DNA from: Minisyncoccota bacterium | GTDB taxonomy: Bacteria > Patescibacteriota > Microgenomatia > UBA1400 > PJMF01 | Assembly (NCBI GenBank): GCA_012799795.1 | Contig: JAAZKO010000021.1 | Coordinates: forward strand, 1 to 14,337 | Length of the DNA stretch: 14,337 bases | Reading direction: 5' to 3' | Shown here: piece after piece, positions 1 to 7,261 of the stretch | How positions within the stretch are numbered: position 1 is the stretch's first letter | Layout: each line of letters begins with the position of its first letter | The notes under the pieces: generated by a model | What the model saw: only the letters and a program-made list of their open reading frames with translations | Databases searched by the model: none | Told to the model about the DNA's origin: nothing | Position numbers and translations under genes: made by a program

Positions 1-1
1 A

Positions 2-547
2 AGTTCTGATTATAATTTACTTACTCTTAATCAAACAACACTACTAAAAAGCCTGGGTGTAAAAATTCCAGCAGGTTTAATAGTTGCTGAGTCTGGTAAG
101 ACCTTCAGAGAAAATGCTTTAATTAAAGCTCAAGCCTTTCATCAATTAACTCAATTGCCCTGCATTGCTGATGATAGCGGCCTACTATTAGATGCCTTTC
201 CAAATTTTCCTGGGATAGACTCTAAACGTTGGTTTAAAGGCAATGATCGGGATCGTAATTTGGCTTTGTTAAAAAAATTAAAGAATGTGAAAAATCGTCA
301 GGCAATATTTCAAACAGTTCTATGCTTATTTGCTTTTAAAAAAGACAAAGCCTTGTTTTTTTTAGGAGAAGTGAAGGGAAAAATTGCTTTTGAAAGTAAG
401 GGAAAGGACGGTTTGGGCTATGATCCGATTTTTATACCAGAAGGCTATCAAGAAAGTTTTGCTCAGTTGGGCTTAGCAGTAAAAAGCAAAATTTCACACC
501 GAGCCTTAGCTTGGAAATCTTTACTCAATTATTTAGAAAAAAATTAA
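2..547 (+). CDS. rdgB: XTP/dITP diphosphatase (HAM1/RdgB family), 5' end cut by window edge
   Basis: This is a house-cleaning pyrophosphatase of the Ham1/RdgB family, which hydrolyses XTP, dITP and related deaminated purine nucleotides to the monophosphate and PPi so they are not built into DNA or RNA. The frame is open from base 2, so the true start lies outside the window; the TTG at 155 is internal. Family motifs are visible in order: ESGKTFRENALIKA (about nt 89-130), the nucleotide and metal-binding IADDSGL, PGIDSKR, then GLGYDPIF and KSKISHRA near the C-terminus. The missing piece is probably only about 20 residues carrying the N-terminal TxNxxK motif. The last codons overlap the stop of the convergent aldolase gene by 4 nt. 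The family call is confident; substrate preference is taken from the family. Confidence 0.93.
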   Translation, partial: SSDYNLLTLNQTTLLKSLGVKIPAGLIVAESGKTFRENALIKAQAFHQLTQLPCIADDSGLLLDAFPNFPGIDSKRWFKGNDRDRNLALLKKLKNVKNRQAIFQTVLCLFAFKKDKALFFLGEVKGKIAFESKGKDGLGYDPIFIPEGYQESFAQLGLAVKSKISHRALAWKSLLNYLEKN

Positions 548-1614
548 GCAATAGTAATTTGTTCCTCTAAATAAACATCTTGGACAGCTCGTAACAGCCG
601 TACACCTTCTTCCATAGGTCGTTTAAAAGCTTTTCTGCCTAGTATTAAGCCGGAACCACCAGCTCGTTTGTTAATGACAGCACTTTTCACTGCAGCTTTT
701 AAATCTTTTTCAAAATTATTTTCAGCGTCACTTTCTCCACCAGAGTTAAGTAGAGAAATCTTCCCCGCATAACAGTTGATTACTTGCAAACGTAACATGT
801 CAATTGGATTTTCAGTTGACAGCGATTCATACATTTGATCACTGTATTTGGCAAATTTAAAGTGACGAAAAGCTCCGTCTATACTTGGCATTTTCTGTTT
901 AATAATATCCGCTCCAATTGTTACCCCCAAATGATTAGCTTGAGATGTAATATCAGCGCTAGAGTTATAATCAGCATCTTTAGTCTTCCAAGCGCTGTTG
1001 CGAGGATAACACCATAAAATGGTGGCCATTCCCAGCTGATGAGCTTCATAAAAAGCTTGGGATATTTCTTTTATTTGTCGATTGCTTTCTGCTGAACCAA
1101 AATAAATAGTGGCCCCAATTGCTACTGCGCCTAAATCATAAGCTTGTTTAACAGGAGCAAATATCGTTTGCTCCCATTTATTGGGATAAGTTAATAATTC
1201 ATTGTGGTTGATTTTAACGATAAAGGGAATTTTATCAGCATATTTTCTACTTAATAATGCTAAAGCGCCAAAGCTTGAAGCTATTGCACTGCTTTCTGCC
1301 TCTAGTGCCAATCTAATAATATTCTCTGGGTCAAAATATAGGGGATTTTTGTAAAAAGAAAAACTAGCGCTGTGCTCAACACCTTGATCAACTGGCAAGA
1401 TTGATAAATAACCGGTGTTAGCTAAACGACCATGACCATAAATTTTTTCTAAATTTTCAATAACTCTTTGATTGCGATTAGATTGAGAAAAAACATCTCT
1501 AATTTGATTGGGATTTACTTGATAGATCAGTTCTTTTGGTAAATTTTCACAACGATGAGCCAATAAATACTTGGCCTCTTGGTCTAAGAGTTTGGCAATA
1601 TCTTCGTAAGTCAT
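544..1614 (-). CDS. fbaB: Fructose-bisphosphate aldolase class I, FbaB/DhnA type
   Basis: A Schiff-base (class I) aldolase that interconverts fructose 1,6-bisphosphate with dihydroxyacetone phosphate and glyceraldehyde 3-phosphate in the cytoplasm. The 356 residues match the E. coli FbaB type (about 350 aa) along their whole length: GRLANTGYLSILPVDQGVEH (62-81), NPLYFDPENI (90-99), FIVKINHNE (131-139), GAVAIGATIYFGSAES (162-177), GADIIKQKMP (234-243), INCYAGK, SGGESDAEN, and the phosphate-binding end AGGSGLILGRKAFKRP (318-333). Lys239 in IIKQKM is the likely Schiff-base lysine by alignment from memory. It is the second gene of a minus-strand pair, starting 3 nt after the stop of the membrane-protein gene at 1618-2118, with no clear Shine-Dalgarno, so it is probably translated by coupling. 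Its stop overlaps the rdgB stop on the other strand. The central-carbon role is confident; the direction of flux is not visible. Confidence 0.95.
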   Translation of the reverse strand: MTYEDIAKLLDQEAKYLLAHRCENLPKELIYQVNPNQIRDVFSQSNRNQRVIENLEKIYGHGRLANTGYLSILPVDQGVEHSASFSFYKNPLYFDPENIIRLALEAESSAIASSFGALALLSRKYADKIPFIVKINHNELLTYPNKWEQTIFAPVKQAYDLGAVAIGATIYFGSAESNRQIKEISQAFYEAHQLGMATILWCYPRNSAWKTKDADYNSSADITSQANHLGVTIGADIIKQKMPSIDGAFRHFKFAKYSDQMYESLSTENPIDMLRLQVINCYAGKISLLNSGGESDAENNFEKDLKAAVKSAVINKRAGGSGLILGRKAFKRPMEEGVRLLRAVQDVYLEEQITIA

Positions 1615-1617
1615 GTC

Positions 1618-2118
1618 TTATTTAGTTTTTTTTGTTTCTTTAGCAATAAATTCTGGACGAATTTCGTAAATTAAATAAAAACCAATAACAGCTCCAACAA
1701 TTGAAGCAACTAGGCTGCCTCCACCTATGATTAATAAAACAATAGCCTCAAGCAATGTTAAAATAACTGTCCAAAAAAGTAGTAGCCAACCCTCATACTC
1801 CTTATTTTTAATAATTTTATAAGCCATTAAATATAGAACGGCCATTAAAATGCTAAAAATAGCTCTTACGTAATAATAAGTTCTATCAATTTGCATCCAG
1901 TGCATGATCCAAGCGCGGTTACGACCAAAGGCAAATAGATCCTGAAATCCAGAAACGAGACTAAAAATTCCACCAATCAAGAGCAAGTAAGGTAGAATTT
2001 TAACAATATTTTTTACCCAATCTTTTGGCAAATGAGGTAAATCCTCGAGCAAGGATTCGCCTTTCTTGGCTAAATCTTTAATTTGTTTGTTATAGAGGAA
2101 ACAATTTGCTTTTTTCAT
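1618..2118 (-). CDS. Conserved-looking four-helix membrane protein, function unknown
   Basis: I do not recognise a family for this 166-residue protein. It has a charged cytoplasmic-looking N-terminus (1-36, containing LPHLPKDW), then four probable membrane segments near 40-60, 82-102, 109-131 and 134-152, and a lysine-rich tail ending ETKKTK. A cluster of aromatic and charged residues (FAFGRNRAWIMHWMQIDRTYYY) lies between helices 1 and 2. It is first in a two-gene minus-strand unit with the FbaB aldolase 3 nt downstream. The ATG at 2118 has no Shine-Dalgarno; instead an extended -10-like element (TGC TAAAAT) ends 8 nt before it, suggesting a leaderless transcript. Sharing a transcript with a glycolytic aldolase need not mean a shared function. 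The gene is well supported by its long open frame and membrane pattern. Confidence 0.8.
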   Translation of the reverse strand: MKKANCFLYNKQIKDLAKKGESLLEDLPHLPKDWVKNIVKILPYLLLIGGIFSLVSGFQDLFAFGRNRAWIMHWMQIDRTYYYVRAIFSILMAVLYLMAYKIIKNKEYEGWLLLFWTVILTLLEAIVLLIIGGGSLVASIVGAVIGFYLIYEIRPEFIAKETKKTK

Positions 2119-2126
2119 AATAATTC

Positions 2127-2135
2127 ATTTTAGCA
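2127..2135 (-). promoter_or_regulatory. Extended -10 promoter element for the 2118-544 unit
   Basis: Read on the minus strand the element is TGC-TAAAAT, an extended -10 (TGn) with a 5/6 match to TATAAT. No good -35 is seen at 16-18 nt spacing. Only 8 nt separate it from the ATG at 2118, so transcription would begin at or within about 2 nt of the start codon (leaderless). The assignment is from sequence pattern alone. Confidence 0.45.
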
Positions 2136-2219
2136 AAAATTTTACTTTTTTAATAGTCAGCTATTTAATTACTTTTAATCTTGCTAAACCCTCATTCTTT
2201 TGTTATCCTGGGAGATCTG

Positions 2220-2246
2220 TTGAAACACTAAAAAAAGTGATAACAT
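2220..2246 (+). promoter_or_regulatory. Putative promoter for the MacA/MacB-like operon
   Basis: TTGAAA at 2220-2225 and TGA-TAACAT at 2238-2246 form a -35 and extended -10 pair with a short 15-nt spacer. The predicted start near 2253 leaves a leader of about 16 nt carrying TAAGG (2254-2258), 10 nt before the ATG at 2269. A second, weaker candidate is TTGCTA (2181-2186) and TATCCT (2204-2209), spaced by 17 nt. Either would drive the three export genes. Confidence 0.4.
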
Positions 2247-2268
2247 AAAGAAGTAAGGTTTTAAGACA

Positions 2269-3315
2269 ATGACTAAAACTAAAAAAGTAAAAATCAAAAA
2301 TTTTTTAAGCAACAAGAAGCATAGATTATGGCTAGTGCTTTTTTTAATTCTTGTGACAGCTTTAATAGTTTTTTGGAGGCGTGGACAAAATAAACAAGGG
2401 GAATTTACTGAGTATCAAGTTGTTCGTCAAGATATCAGTCAAACTTTAGTTTTATCGGGGACTTTGGACGCTAAAGAGCGAGTTTATTTAAATTTCTTAG
2501 CTGGGGGGAAGTTGGTGTATTTGGGTGCTAAAGAGGGTGATTGGGTAAAAAAATGGCAAACGATAGCTACTATTGATTATCGAGATTTACAAAAAAATTT
2601 AGAGAAAAATTTAAATTTTTATGAGAATCGTCGTTTAGATTGGGATGCTCAGTTGGAAGAAGATAAAGATCAAGTTTTGGATGACGATGAACAGCGTGCT
2701 AGAAAGCAAAATCAAAACCTTTTAGAAAATACCGTTCTTGATGTGGAAATAATTAGTGTGGGAGTGAGTAATCGAGCAATGACTGCTCCTTTTGCTGGAG
2801 TGTTGTTAACTGTGCCTACTCCGGTAACAGGTGTTACCCTTTCTCCTACTGACTTTTTCGAATTAGTGAATCCTCAGACTCTATTGCTTAGAGCAGAAGT
2901 TGATGAAATAGATTTCTCTCTATTAAATCTTGGCCAAAAAGCCAATTTAATTTTTGACTCTTATCCGGGAGAAAGTATTGAAAGTGAGATAAGCTTTATT
3001 GCTTTGAAAAGCACTGTTGGTAGCACTGGAACAGTTTTTAAACTTGAATTGCCAATGTCTGATATAGAAGACTTAACCAAATATCGGATTGGAATGAATG
3101 CTGATGTAGAAATTGAATTAGTTAAAAAGACAAACGTCCTGGTTATTCCTCTAGAAGCCATTAATAATCAACAGGGTCAAACAATAGTGCGGGTGAAAGA
3201 TCAGAGCAGCCGGGAGTATAAAGAAAGAGTAATTGAGTTAGGCTTGGAGAGTGATGAAGCAGCAGAAGTATTAACGGGTTTAGAAGAAGGCGATATCATT
3301 CTCATTGAGAGTTAG
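2269..3315 (+). CDS. MacA-like periplasmic adaptor / HlyD-family membrane fusion protein
   Basis: The adaptor subunit of a MacAB-like ABC exporter, anchored in the cytoplasmic membrane and reaching outward to couple substrate or permease to the outside. The layout in 348 residues is: basic N-terminus, one membrane helix (about 20-37), first half of a biotinyl-lipoyl domain (about 76-105, with GGKLVYLGAKEGDWV), a charged helical hairpin (about 104-165, rich in K, E, D, Q), second lipoyl half (MTAPFAGVLLTVP, 171-183), beta-barrel (about 205-285), and a membrane-proximal domain starting VLVIPLEAI (290-298) and ending GLEEGDIILIES. The hairpin is short compared with E. coli MacA, and no TolC-like partner is present, as expected for a cell without a classic outer membrane. 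It starts 150 nt from the divergent membrane-protein gene and is followed 9 nt later by the ATPase. The substrate is unknown. Confidence 0.85.
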   Translation: MTKTKKVKIKNFLSNKKHRLWLVLFLILVTALIVFWRRGQNKQGEFTEYQVVRQDISQTLVLSGTLDAKERVYLNFLAGGKLVYLGAKEGDWVKKWQTIATIDYRDLQKNLEKNLNFYENRRLDWDAQLEEDKDQVLDDDEQRARKQNQNLLENTVLDVEIISVGVSNRAMTAPFAGVLLTVPTPVTGVTLSPTDFFELVNPQTLLLRAEVDEIDFSLLNLGQKANLIFDSYPGESIESEISFIALKSTVGSTGTVFKLELPMSDIEDLTKYRIGMNADVEIELVKKTNVLVIPLEAINNQQGQTIVRVKDQSSREYKERVIELGLESDEAAEVLTGLEEGDIILIES

Positions 3316-3324
3316 GGTTAAGTT

Positions 3325-4047
3325 ATGGCTAAAACTAAAAAAAAAGTTAAAGCCATTTTGGAGCTGAAAAAAGTTTCTAAAATTTATACTTTAGGTCAGC
3401 AATCAATTTCTGCTTTGAACAAATTAACTTTGAGTGTTTGTGAAGGTGATTTTGTGGTGATTATGGGGGCTTCCGGTTCTGGCAAATCAACCTTATTGCA
3501 GGTAGCCAGCATGTTATCACAAGTCACTGAGGGTGAAATTTTTTTGAAGGGTAAAAACGTTACTGAGTATGATGAAGTCGAGCGAGCCCATCTACGCAAT
3601 AAAGAAATAGGTTTTGTTTTTCAACAATTTAATTTATTAGCTAAAACTTCAGCAGTTGAACAAGTGGAGTTACCTTTACTTTATGCCAAAGTTTCTGAAG
3701 AAGATAGAAAAAAACGGGCAATTGAGATGTTAAAAAAACTAGGTTTAAGCGATCGTTTACTTAACAAGCCGGGGGAGTTATCTGGAGGACAGCAACAGCG
3801 AGTAGCTATTGCTCGAGCATTAGTCAACGATCCTAGTATTGTTTTTGCTGATGAACCAACTGGCAATCTTGATTCAAAATCTGGAGGGGAAATTAAGAAA
3901 ATTCTAATTAAATTAAATAAAGAAGGAAAAACCATTATTTTAGTAACTCACGATCCAGATGTGGCTAAAATTGCTCAGCGCAAAATTTTTATTAAAGATG
4001 GACAAATAATTAAAGACACTAGAACAGATGGTAAAAAATGTTATTAA
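3325..4047 (+). CDS. ABC transporter ATPase, LolD/MacB type
   Basis: The cytoplasmic nucleotide-binding subunit that powers the MacB-like permease encoded next. All catalytic motifs are present in 240 residues: aromatic A-loop residue Tyr21, Walker A GASGSGKST (48-56), Q-loop Gln100 in FVFQQFNLL, signature LSGGQQQR (152-159), Walker B IVFADEPTGNLD (172-183), and H-loop His209 in VTHD. The FQQFNLL and EPTGNLD forms are typical of the LolD/MacB/FtsE group. The ATG lies 9 nt after the adaptor stop, with a weak AGGG (3314-3317) upstream. The last 10 nt overlap the permease gene in another frame, so the two subunits are probably translationally coupled. The ATPase call is very secure; the transported substrate cannot be read from it. 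Confidence 0.95.
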   Translation: MAKTKKKVKAILELKKVSKIYTLGQQSISALNKLTLSVCEGDFVVIMGASGSGKSTLLQVASMLSQVTEGEIFLKGKNVTEYDEVERAHLRNKEIGFVFQQFNLLAKTSAVEQVELPLLYAKVSEEDRKKRAIEMLKKLGLSDRLLNKPGELSGGQQQRVAIARALVNDPSIVFADEPTGNLDSKSGGEIKKILIKLNKEGKTIILVTHDPDVAKIAQRKIFIKDGQIIKDTRTDGKKCY

Positions 4048-5246
4048 ATACTTTTAAAGTGGCTACTAGAGCACTATTAGTGAATAAGGGGCGAACCTTT
4101 TTAACGACTTTAGGTATTATTATTGGTGTTTTTTCAGTGGTGATGTTGACTGGTTTAGGCAGTGGTTTACAGGCTTATGTGTCTGAGCAATTTGAGAGTT
4201 TAGGCGCCAACACTGTTTTTGTATCAATTGGTCAAATTTTTGATGAGGAGAAAGGCTTTGACACAGAAGGAATAGCTCAATTTTCATCTGGCAATAAGTT
4301 TACTTTGAGAGATATTGAGCGAGTCAAAAGACTTAGAGATTATGTTGATGAGGTAACCTACTATTCAACTGGCATTGACCAGGCAAAGTTTTTAGAAAAT
4401 GATATGAGAGTTACAGTTTTAGGAGCTTTAGCTAATTATTCAGAGGTACGCACAATTGACATTGCTAGTGGTCGTTTCTTTAATAAGAATGAGGAACGAT
4501 CGGGAGAAAAAGTAGTGGTTTTAGGCCACAATGTGGCAACAGAATTATTTGAAAAAATAGATCCAATTTCTCGAAAGCTACGGATTGGCAATCAGACTTT
4601 CACGGTGGTGGGAGTGGCGGCTGAAGTGGGAAGCGGTTTTGCTGGACCAAACTTTGATGATTATGTTTATGCTCCATATCCTTTAATTAGTAAAATTTAC
4701 CCAGGAACGGAGCTAACTAATTTTGCGGTAAAAATCAAAAATACAGAACTAATTCCAAAAGCTATTACTGCCATTGAGGTTGAACTAGAAAAAAGCTTAA
4801 ATGAAGATGATTTTAGCGTTTTTGATCAGTCTCAGTTATTAAGCACCATCACTAACATTTTATCAATGTTAACGGTGGCTCTAGGCGGTATTGCGGCAAT
4901 TTCTTTGTTAGTAGGAGGTATCGGTATCATGAACATCATGCTTGTTTCAGTTTCAGAAAGAACTAGAGAGATTGGTTTACGTAAGGCCTTAGGTTCTACT
5001 CCAAAACAAATCTTAGTTCAATTTTTAATTGAGGCATCGCTTTTATCAATTCTTGGAGGTCTGATAGGTTTGGCTTTAGCTGTTTTAGGTACTTGGGCGA
5101 TCCAATCAATTTTTCCAGCAAAAATTACTTTAACTTCGGTTTTATTAGCATTCGGAGTATCAACAGCAGTGGGTCTAATTTTTGGGGTAGCGCCAGCTAA
5201 AAGAGCTGCAGAATTATCACCGATTGAAGCATTAAGATACGAGTAA
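4038..5246 (+). CDS. MacB/FtsX-family ABC transporter permease
   Basis: The membrane subunit of the exporter. Its 402 residues show the MacB plan: TM1 (about 20-42) after an N-terminal amphipathic stretch (FKVATRALLVNK), a large extracytoplasmic MacB_PCD domain (about 43-270), then three C-terminal helices (about 275-301, 326-352, 362-384). The cytoplasmic coupling helix reads SERTREIGLRKALGST (306-321), and the protein ends with the family-typical PAKRAAELSPIEALRYE. MacB-type transporters are mechanotransmitters that use ATP in the cytoplasm to move an adaptor and its extracytoplasmic cargo. Known family cargoes include macrolides, peptides, siderophores and lipoproteins, so a drug-resistance label would be unjustified. 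The ATG overlaps the end of the ATPase gene by 10 nt and has no strong SD. Confidence 0.93.
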   Translation: MLLNTFKVATRALLVNKGRTFLTTLGIIIGVFSVVMLTGLGSGLQAYVSEQFESLGANTVFVSIGQIFDEEKGFDTEGIAQFSSGNKFTLRDIERVKRLRDYVDEVTYYSTGIDQAKFLENDMRVTVLGALANYSEVRTIDIASGRFFNKNEERSGEKVVVLGHNVATELFEKIDPISRKLRIGNQTFTVVGVAAEVGSGFAGPNFDDYVYAPYPLISKIYPGTELTNFAVKIKNTELIPKAITAIEVELEKSLNEDDFSVFDQSQLLSTITNILSMLTVALGGIAAISLLVGGIGIMNIMLVSVSERTREIGLRKALGSTPKQILVQFLIEASLLSILGGLIGLALAVLGTWAIQSIFPAKITLTSVLLAFGVSTAVGLIFGVAPAKRAAELSPIEALRYE

Positions 5247-5283
5247 AATCTTTGCTATTTTAGCTATTTTTAATTTAAATCTG

Positions 5284-5289
5284 TATACT
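5284..5289 (+). promoter_or_regulatory. -10 element (TATACT) for the glycosyltransferase gene
   Basis: TATACT matches TATAAT at 5 of 6 positions and ends 7 nt before the ATG at 5297. There is no Shine-Dalgarno and no convincing -35 at normal spacing. If used, transcription would start on or next to the A of the ATG, giving a leaderless mRNA. The position is suggestive; function is inferred. Confidence 0.4.
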
Positions 5290-5296
5290 GAAAATA

Positions 5297-7048
5297 ATGT
5301 TTTTCAAACAGCTCTTTTCTTCAAAAAAAAAGATTATTTATTTATTAGTTGCTGTAAGCTTTTTAATTTACAGTTTTTCTTTATCTAATGCTTTTGTTTG
5401 GGATGACGAGGAACAGGTTGTTAATAACCCAGCAATTCATTCATTGAATAATATTTCTCAACATTTTTTTGCTAGTACTTTTCACACCGGTGGAGCGGGA
5501 GGGAGTAGTGGCGTTTATTACAAGCCATTAATGAGCACAAGCTTTACTATTTTATATGCTGTGGGTGGAGGCAAGCCCTTTATTTTTCATTTATTTCAGC
5601 TCGCTATGCACATCGCCAATGTTGTCATGGTTTTTCTCTTATTTAGTAAAATTTTCAAAAAGAATGAATTAGCTGCTTTATTAGCTTTAGTTTTCGCCAT
5701 TCATCCTTTTAACGTGGAATCAGTAGTTTATATTTCCGCTTTGCAAGACGTCCAGTTTTTATTTTTTGGTCTATTGTCATTGATGTTTTTTATTTATCGT
5801 CATCGATTAAAAAAAGTTAATCCAATTTTACTTTCATCAATTTTAATTTTAGCGGCCATGCTTTCTAAAGAAACTGGCGCACTTTTTTTGTTGATTTATC
5901 CATTATTTTTGCTTATTTTTTATCCTAATTATTTTAAAAAAAATTGGCAGAACTTATTTTTTTATTTATTTGGCGTATTAGCCTTCTATCTTTTTTTGCG
6001 ACTAGCCCTTGCCCAGGTGGCCGTTAGCGCTCAGGGTTTATCAGCAATTTCTAGGGCCAGTAAAAAAGTGATTTTGTTAACTACTCCCAAAATTATCATT
6101 TTTTATTTAGGCACTTTTTTTTGGCCGAGGCATTTATTAATTGCTCAGCATTGGCTAGTTGAAAGTGTTTCTTGGTCAAGCTTTTATTTAGCATTATTAA
6201 TTATTGTTTTTTTTATCAGTCTAATTATGTTTTTATTGATCTATTTTTATAGAAAGAAAAAAATTACACAATTAAAGCAGGTTTTATTTTTTTCAATATC
6301 ATTTTTTATAGGAATGTCTTTGCATTTACACATTATTCCCCTGGATATGACTGTTGCTGATCGTTGGTTTTATTTACCGATGATTTTTTTATTGGGCTTA
6401 TTGGGAGTGTTGTTTTCAATAGTGAATTTTGCTAATTGGCAGCAATTTTTTAGGAAAATTTTTGCAATCATTATTTTACTTGTGTTTTTATTACTTAGTT
6501 GTAGAGCAGTTTTGCGCATTAGGAATTGGAAAGATGGTTTAAGCCTATTTTTACACGACGTTCAACATGTAAAAAACTCCTTTGATTTAGAAAACAATGC
6601 CGGCACTGAATTGGTCAGAGCTGGTAGAAATGAAGAGGCAATGATTTATTTTGCTCGTTCAATAGAACTATTGCCAGATTGGTGGATAAATTGGAATAAT
6701 TTGGGGGTTATGCAGCAAGAGCGAGGTGATTCAGAAGAAGCAAGGCGATCTTATCAACAGGCGATCACTAATGGTAATTACCACTTAGCATATGAAAATT
6801 TGGCCAGCTTACTACTAGTTTATTATGAGTTGGAAGAAGCTCATCAATTTTTGCTTGAAGCAGTAAGAGTTTTGCCATACAATCATCAACTACGTTTATT
6901 CCTGGCGATTGCCGAATATGAGTCTGGCAATCAAATTGAATCGCTAAAACAAGCAAACTATGCATATCAGCTTTCTCCAAGTGCTGAAGCGGTCAATTTA
7001 GTTAAATTAATTAAAAACAAAGAAGAATTGCCTGATTTTAGGAGATAG
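5297..7048 (+). CDS. TMTC-like integral-membrane glycosyltransferase with C-terminal TPR repeats
   Basis: A multi-pass protein of 583 residues resembling the O-mannosyltransferase-related TMTC family, which moves sugar from a lipid-linked donor to proteins outside the membrane. After TM1 (about 13-30) comes FVWDDEEQV (33-41), the acidic first-loop motif expected to hold the catalytic Asp of GT-C enzymes. It is followed by YYKPLMSTSF (74-83) and AIHPFNVESVVYISALQD (134-151), the bacterial counterparts of the TMTC YRPL and HPxxTExV motifs. Around ten hydrophobic helices follow up to about residue 410. Residues 432-565 hold about four tetratricopeptide repeats, for example INWNNLGVMQQERGDSEEA, probably presenting acceptor proteins. 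It stands alone, with its own -10 7 nt upstream and a terminator downstream. Nearby surface-protein genes are plausible acceptors, but that is inference. Sugar and acceptor are unknown. Confidence 0.82.
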   Translation: MFFKQLFSSKKKIIYLLVAVSFLIYSFSLSNAFVWDDEEQVVNNPAIHSLNNISQHFFASTFHTGGAGGSSGVYYKPLMSTSFTILYAVGGGKPFIFHLFQLAMHIANVVMVFLLFSKIFKKNELAALLALVFAIHPFNVESVVYISALQDVQFLFFGLLSLMFFIYRHRLKKVNPILLSSILILAAMLSKETGALFLLIYPLFLLIFYPNYFKKNWQNLFFYLFGVLAFYLFLRLALAQVAVSAQGLSAISRASKKVILLTTPKIIIFYLGTFFWPRHLLIAQHWLVESVSWSSFYLALLIIVFFISLIMFLLIYFYRKKKITQLKQVLFFSISFFIGMSLHLHIIPLDMTVADRWFYLPMIFLLGLLGVLFSIVNFANWQQFFRKIFAIIILLVFLLLSCRAVLRIRNWKDGLSLFLHDVQHVKNSFDLENNAGTELVRAGRNEEAMIYFARSIELLPDWWINWNNLGVMQQERGDSEEARRSYQQAITNGNYHLAYENLASLLLVYYELEEAHQFLLEAVRVLPYNHQLRLFLAIAEYESGNQIESLKQANYAYQLSPSAEAVNLVKLIKNKEELPDFRR

Positions 7049-7082
7049 ATAAGATTTCATTACCATCATAAGATTAAAACAC

Positions 7083-7112
7083 AAAAAACGGAGCAAAATG
7101 TCCGCTTTTTTT
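7083..7112. terminator. Bidirectional intrinsic terminator between glycosyltransferase gene and tRNA-Glu
   Basis: A6 (7083-7088), CGGA (7089-7092), loop GCAAAATG, TCCG (7101-7104), C, T7 (7106-7112). The short GC stem is extended by A/T pairing and is followed by a T-run on both strands (T7 on plus, T6 on minus). It can therefore end the plus-strand gene stopping at 7048 and the minus-strand tRNA whose 3' end is at 7117. Confidence 0.7.
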
Positions 7113-7116
7113 GTTG

Positions 7117-7188
7117 TGACCCCATGGGGAATCGAACCCCAGTTGTCGGGATGAGAACCCGATGTCCTAACCGCTAGACGATGGGGCC
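7117..7188 (-). tRNA. tRNA-Glu, anticodon CTC
   Basis: On the minus strand a complete 72-nt cloverleaf can be folded. The acceptor stem is GGCCCCA with TGGGGTC (one G-U pair). The D arm is GTCT...GGAC around AGCGGTTA, and the anticodon stem TCGGG/CCCGA carries loop TTCTCAT. The T arm is TGGGG-TTCGATT-CCCCA, and the discriminator is A. The anticodon CTC (plus-strand gag at 7153-7155) reads the glutamate codon GAG, and the overall sequence resembles bacterial tRNA-Glu. No 3' CCA is encoded (the genome continues CAACA), so a CCA-adding enzyme must complete it. A strong promoter lies just upstream and the shared terminator just downstream, so it is a single-gene unit. Confidence 0.96.
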
Positions 7189-7200
7189 TGGTACCCCTGG

Positions 7201-7229
7201 ATTATACAAATTTTATTAGTTTTTGTAAA
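7201..7229 (-). promoter_or_regulatory. Promoter of tRNA-Glu, near-consensus -35/-10
   Basis: On the minus strand TTTACA (7224-7229, 5/6 to TTGACA) and a perfect TATAAT (7201-7206) are separated by exactly 17 nt. Transcription would start near 7194, about 6 nt before the mature tRNA 5' end. This is the clearest sigma-70-type promoter in the window and a local reference for judging the weaker ones. Confidence 0.8.
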
Positions 7230-7261
7230 TGTGAGCTAGTTTGTCATTTTTTATTTAGACA

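Noticed and set aside
155..157. TTG as a possible start of the rdgB gene
   Set aside because: The same frame is open upstream to base 2 and encodes the conserved ESGKTFRENALIKA segment, so the start lies outside the window.
835..1017. Plus-strand open frame of 60 codons
   Set aside because: It lies wholly inside the well-supported fbaB gene on the other strand and has no protein-like features of its own.
2961..3935. Minus-strand open frames at 2961-3161, 3396-3599 and 3681-3935
   Set aside because: All are antisense to the adaptor and ATPase genes, whose motifs are complete; their products are low-complexity and unsupported.
3325..5246. Macrolide-resistance annotation for the MacB-like transporter
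   Set aside because: The family exports many substrates and nothing in the sequence indicates drugs.
5254..5276. Possible terminator GCTA-TTT-TAGC followed by a T-rich stretch after the permease gene
   Set aside because: The stem is only 4 bp with two A-T pairs in AT-rich DNA, so it is not distinguishable from chance.
6768..6980. Minus-strand open frame of 70 codons
   Set aside because: It is antisense to the TPR region of the glycosyltransferase gene.
7189..7200. GGTACC-centred short palindrome upstream of the tRNA
   Set aside because: It falls in the transcribed leader between the promoter and the mature 5' end, is short, and has no clear role.
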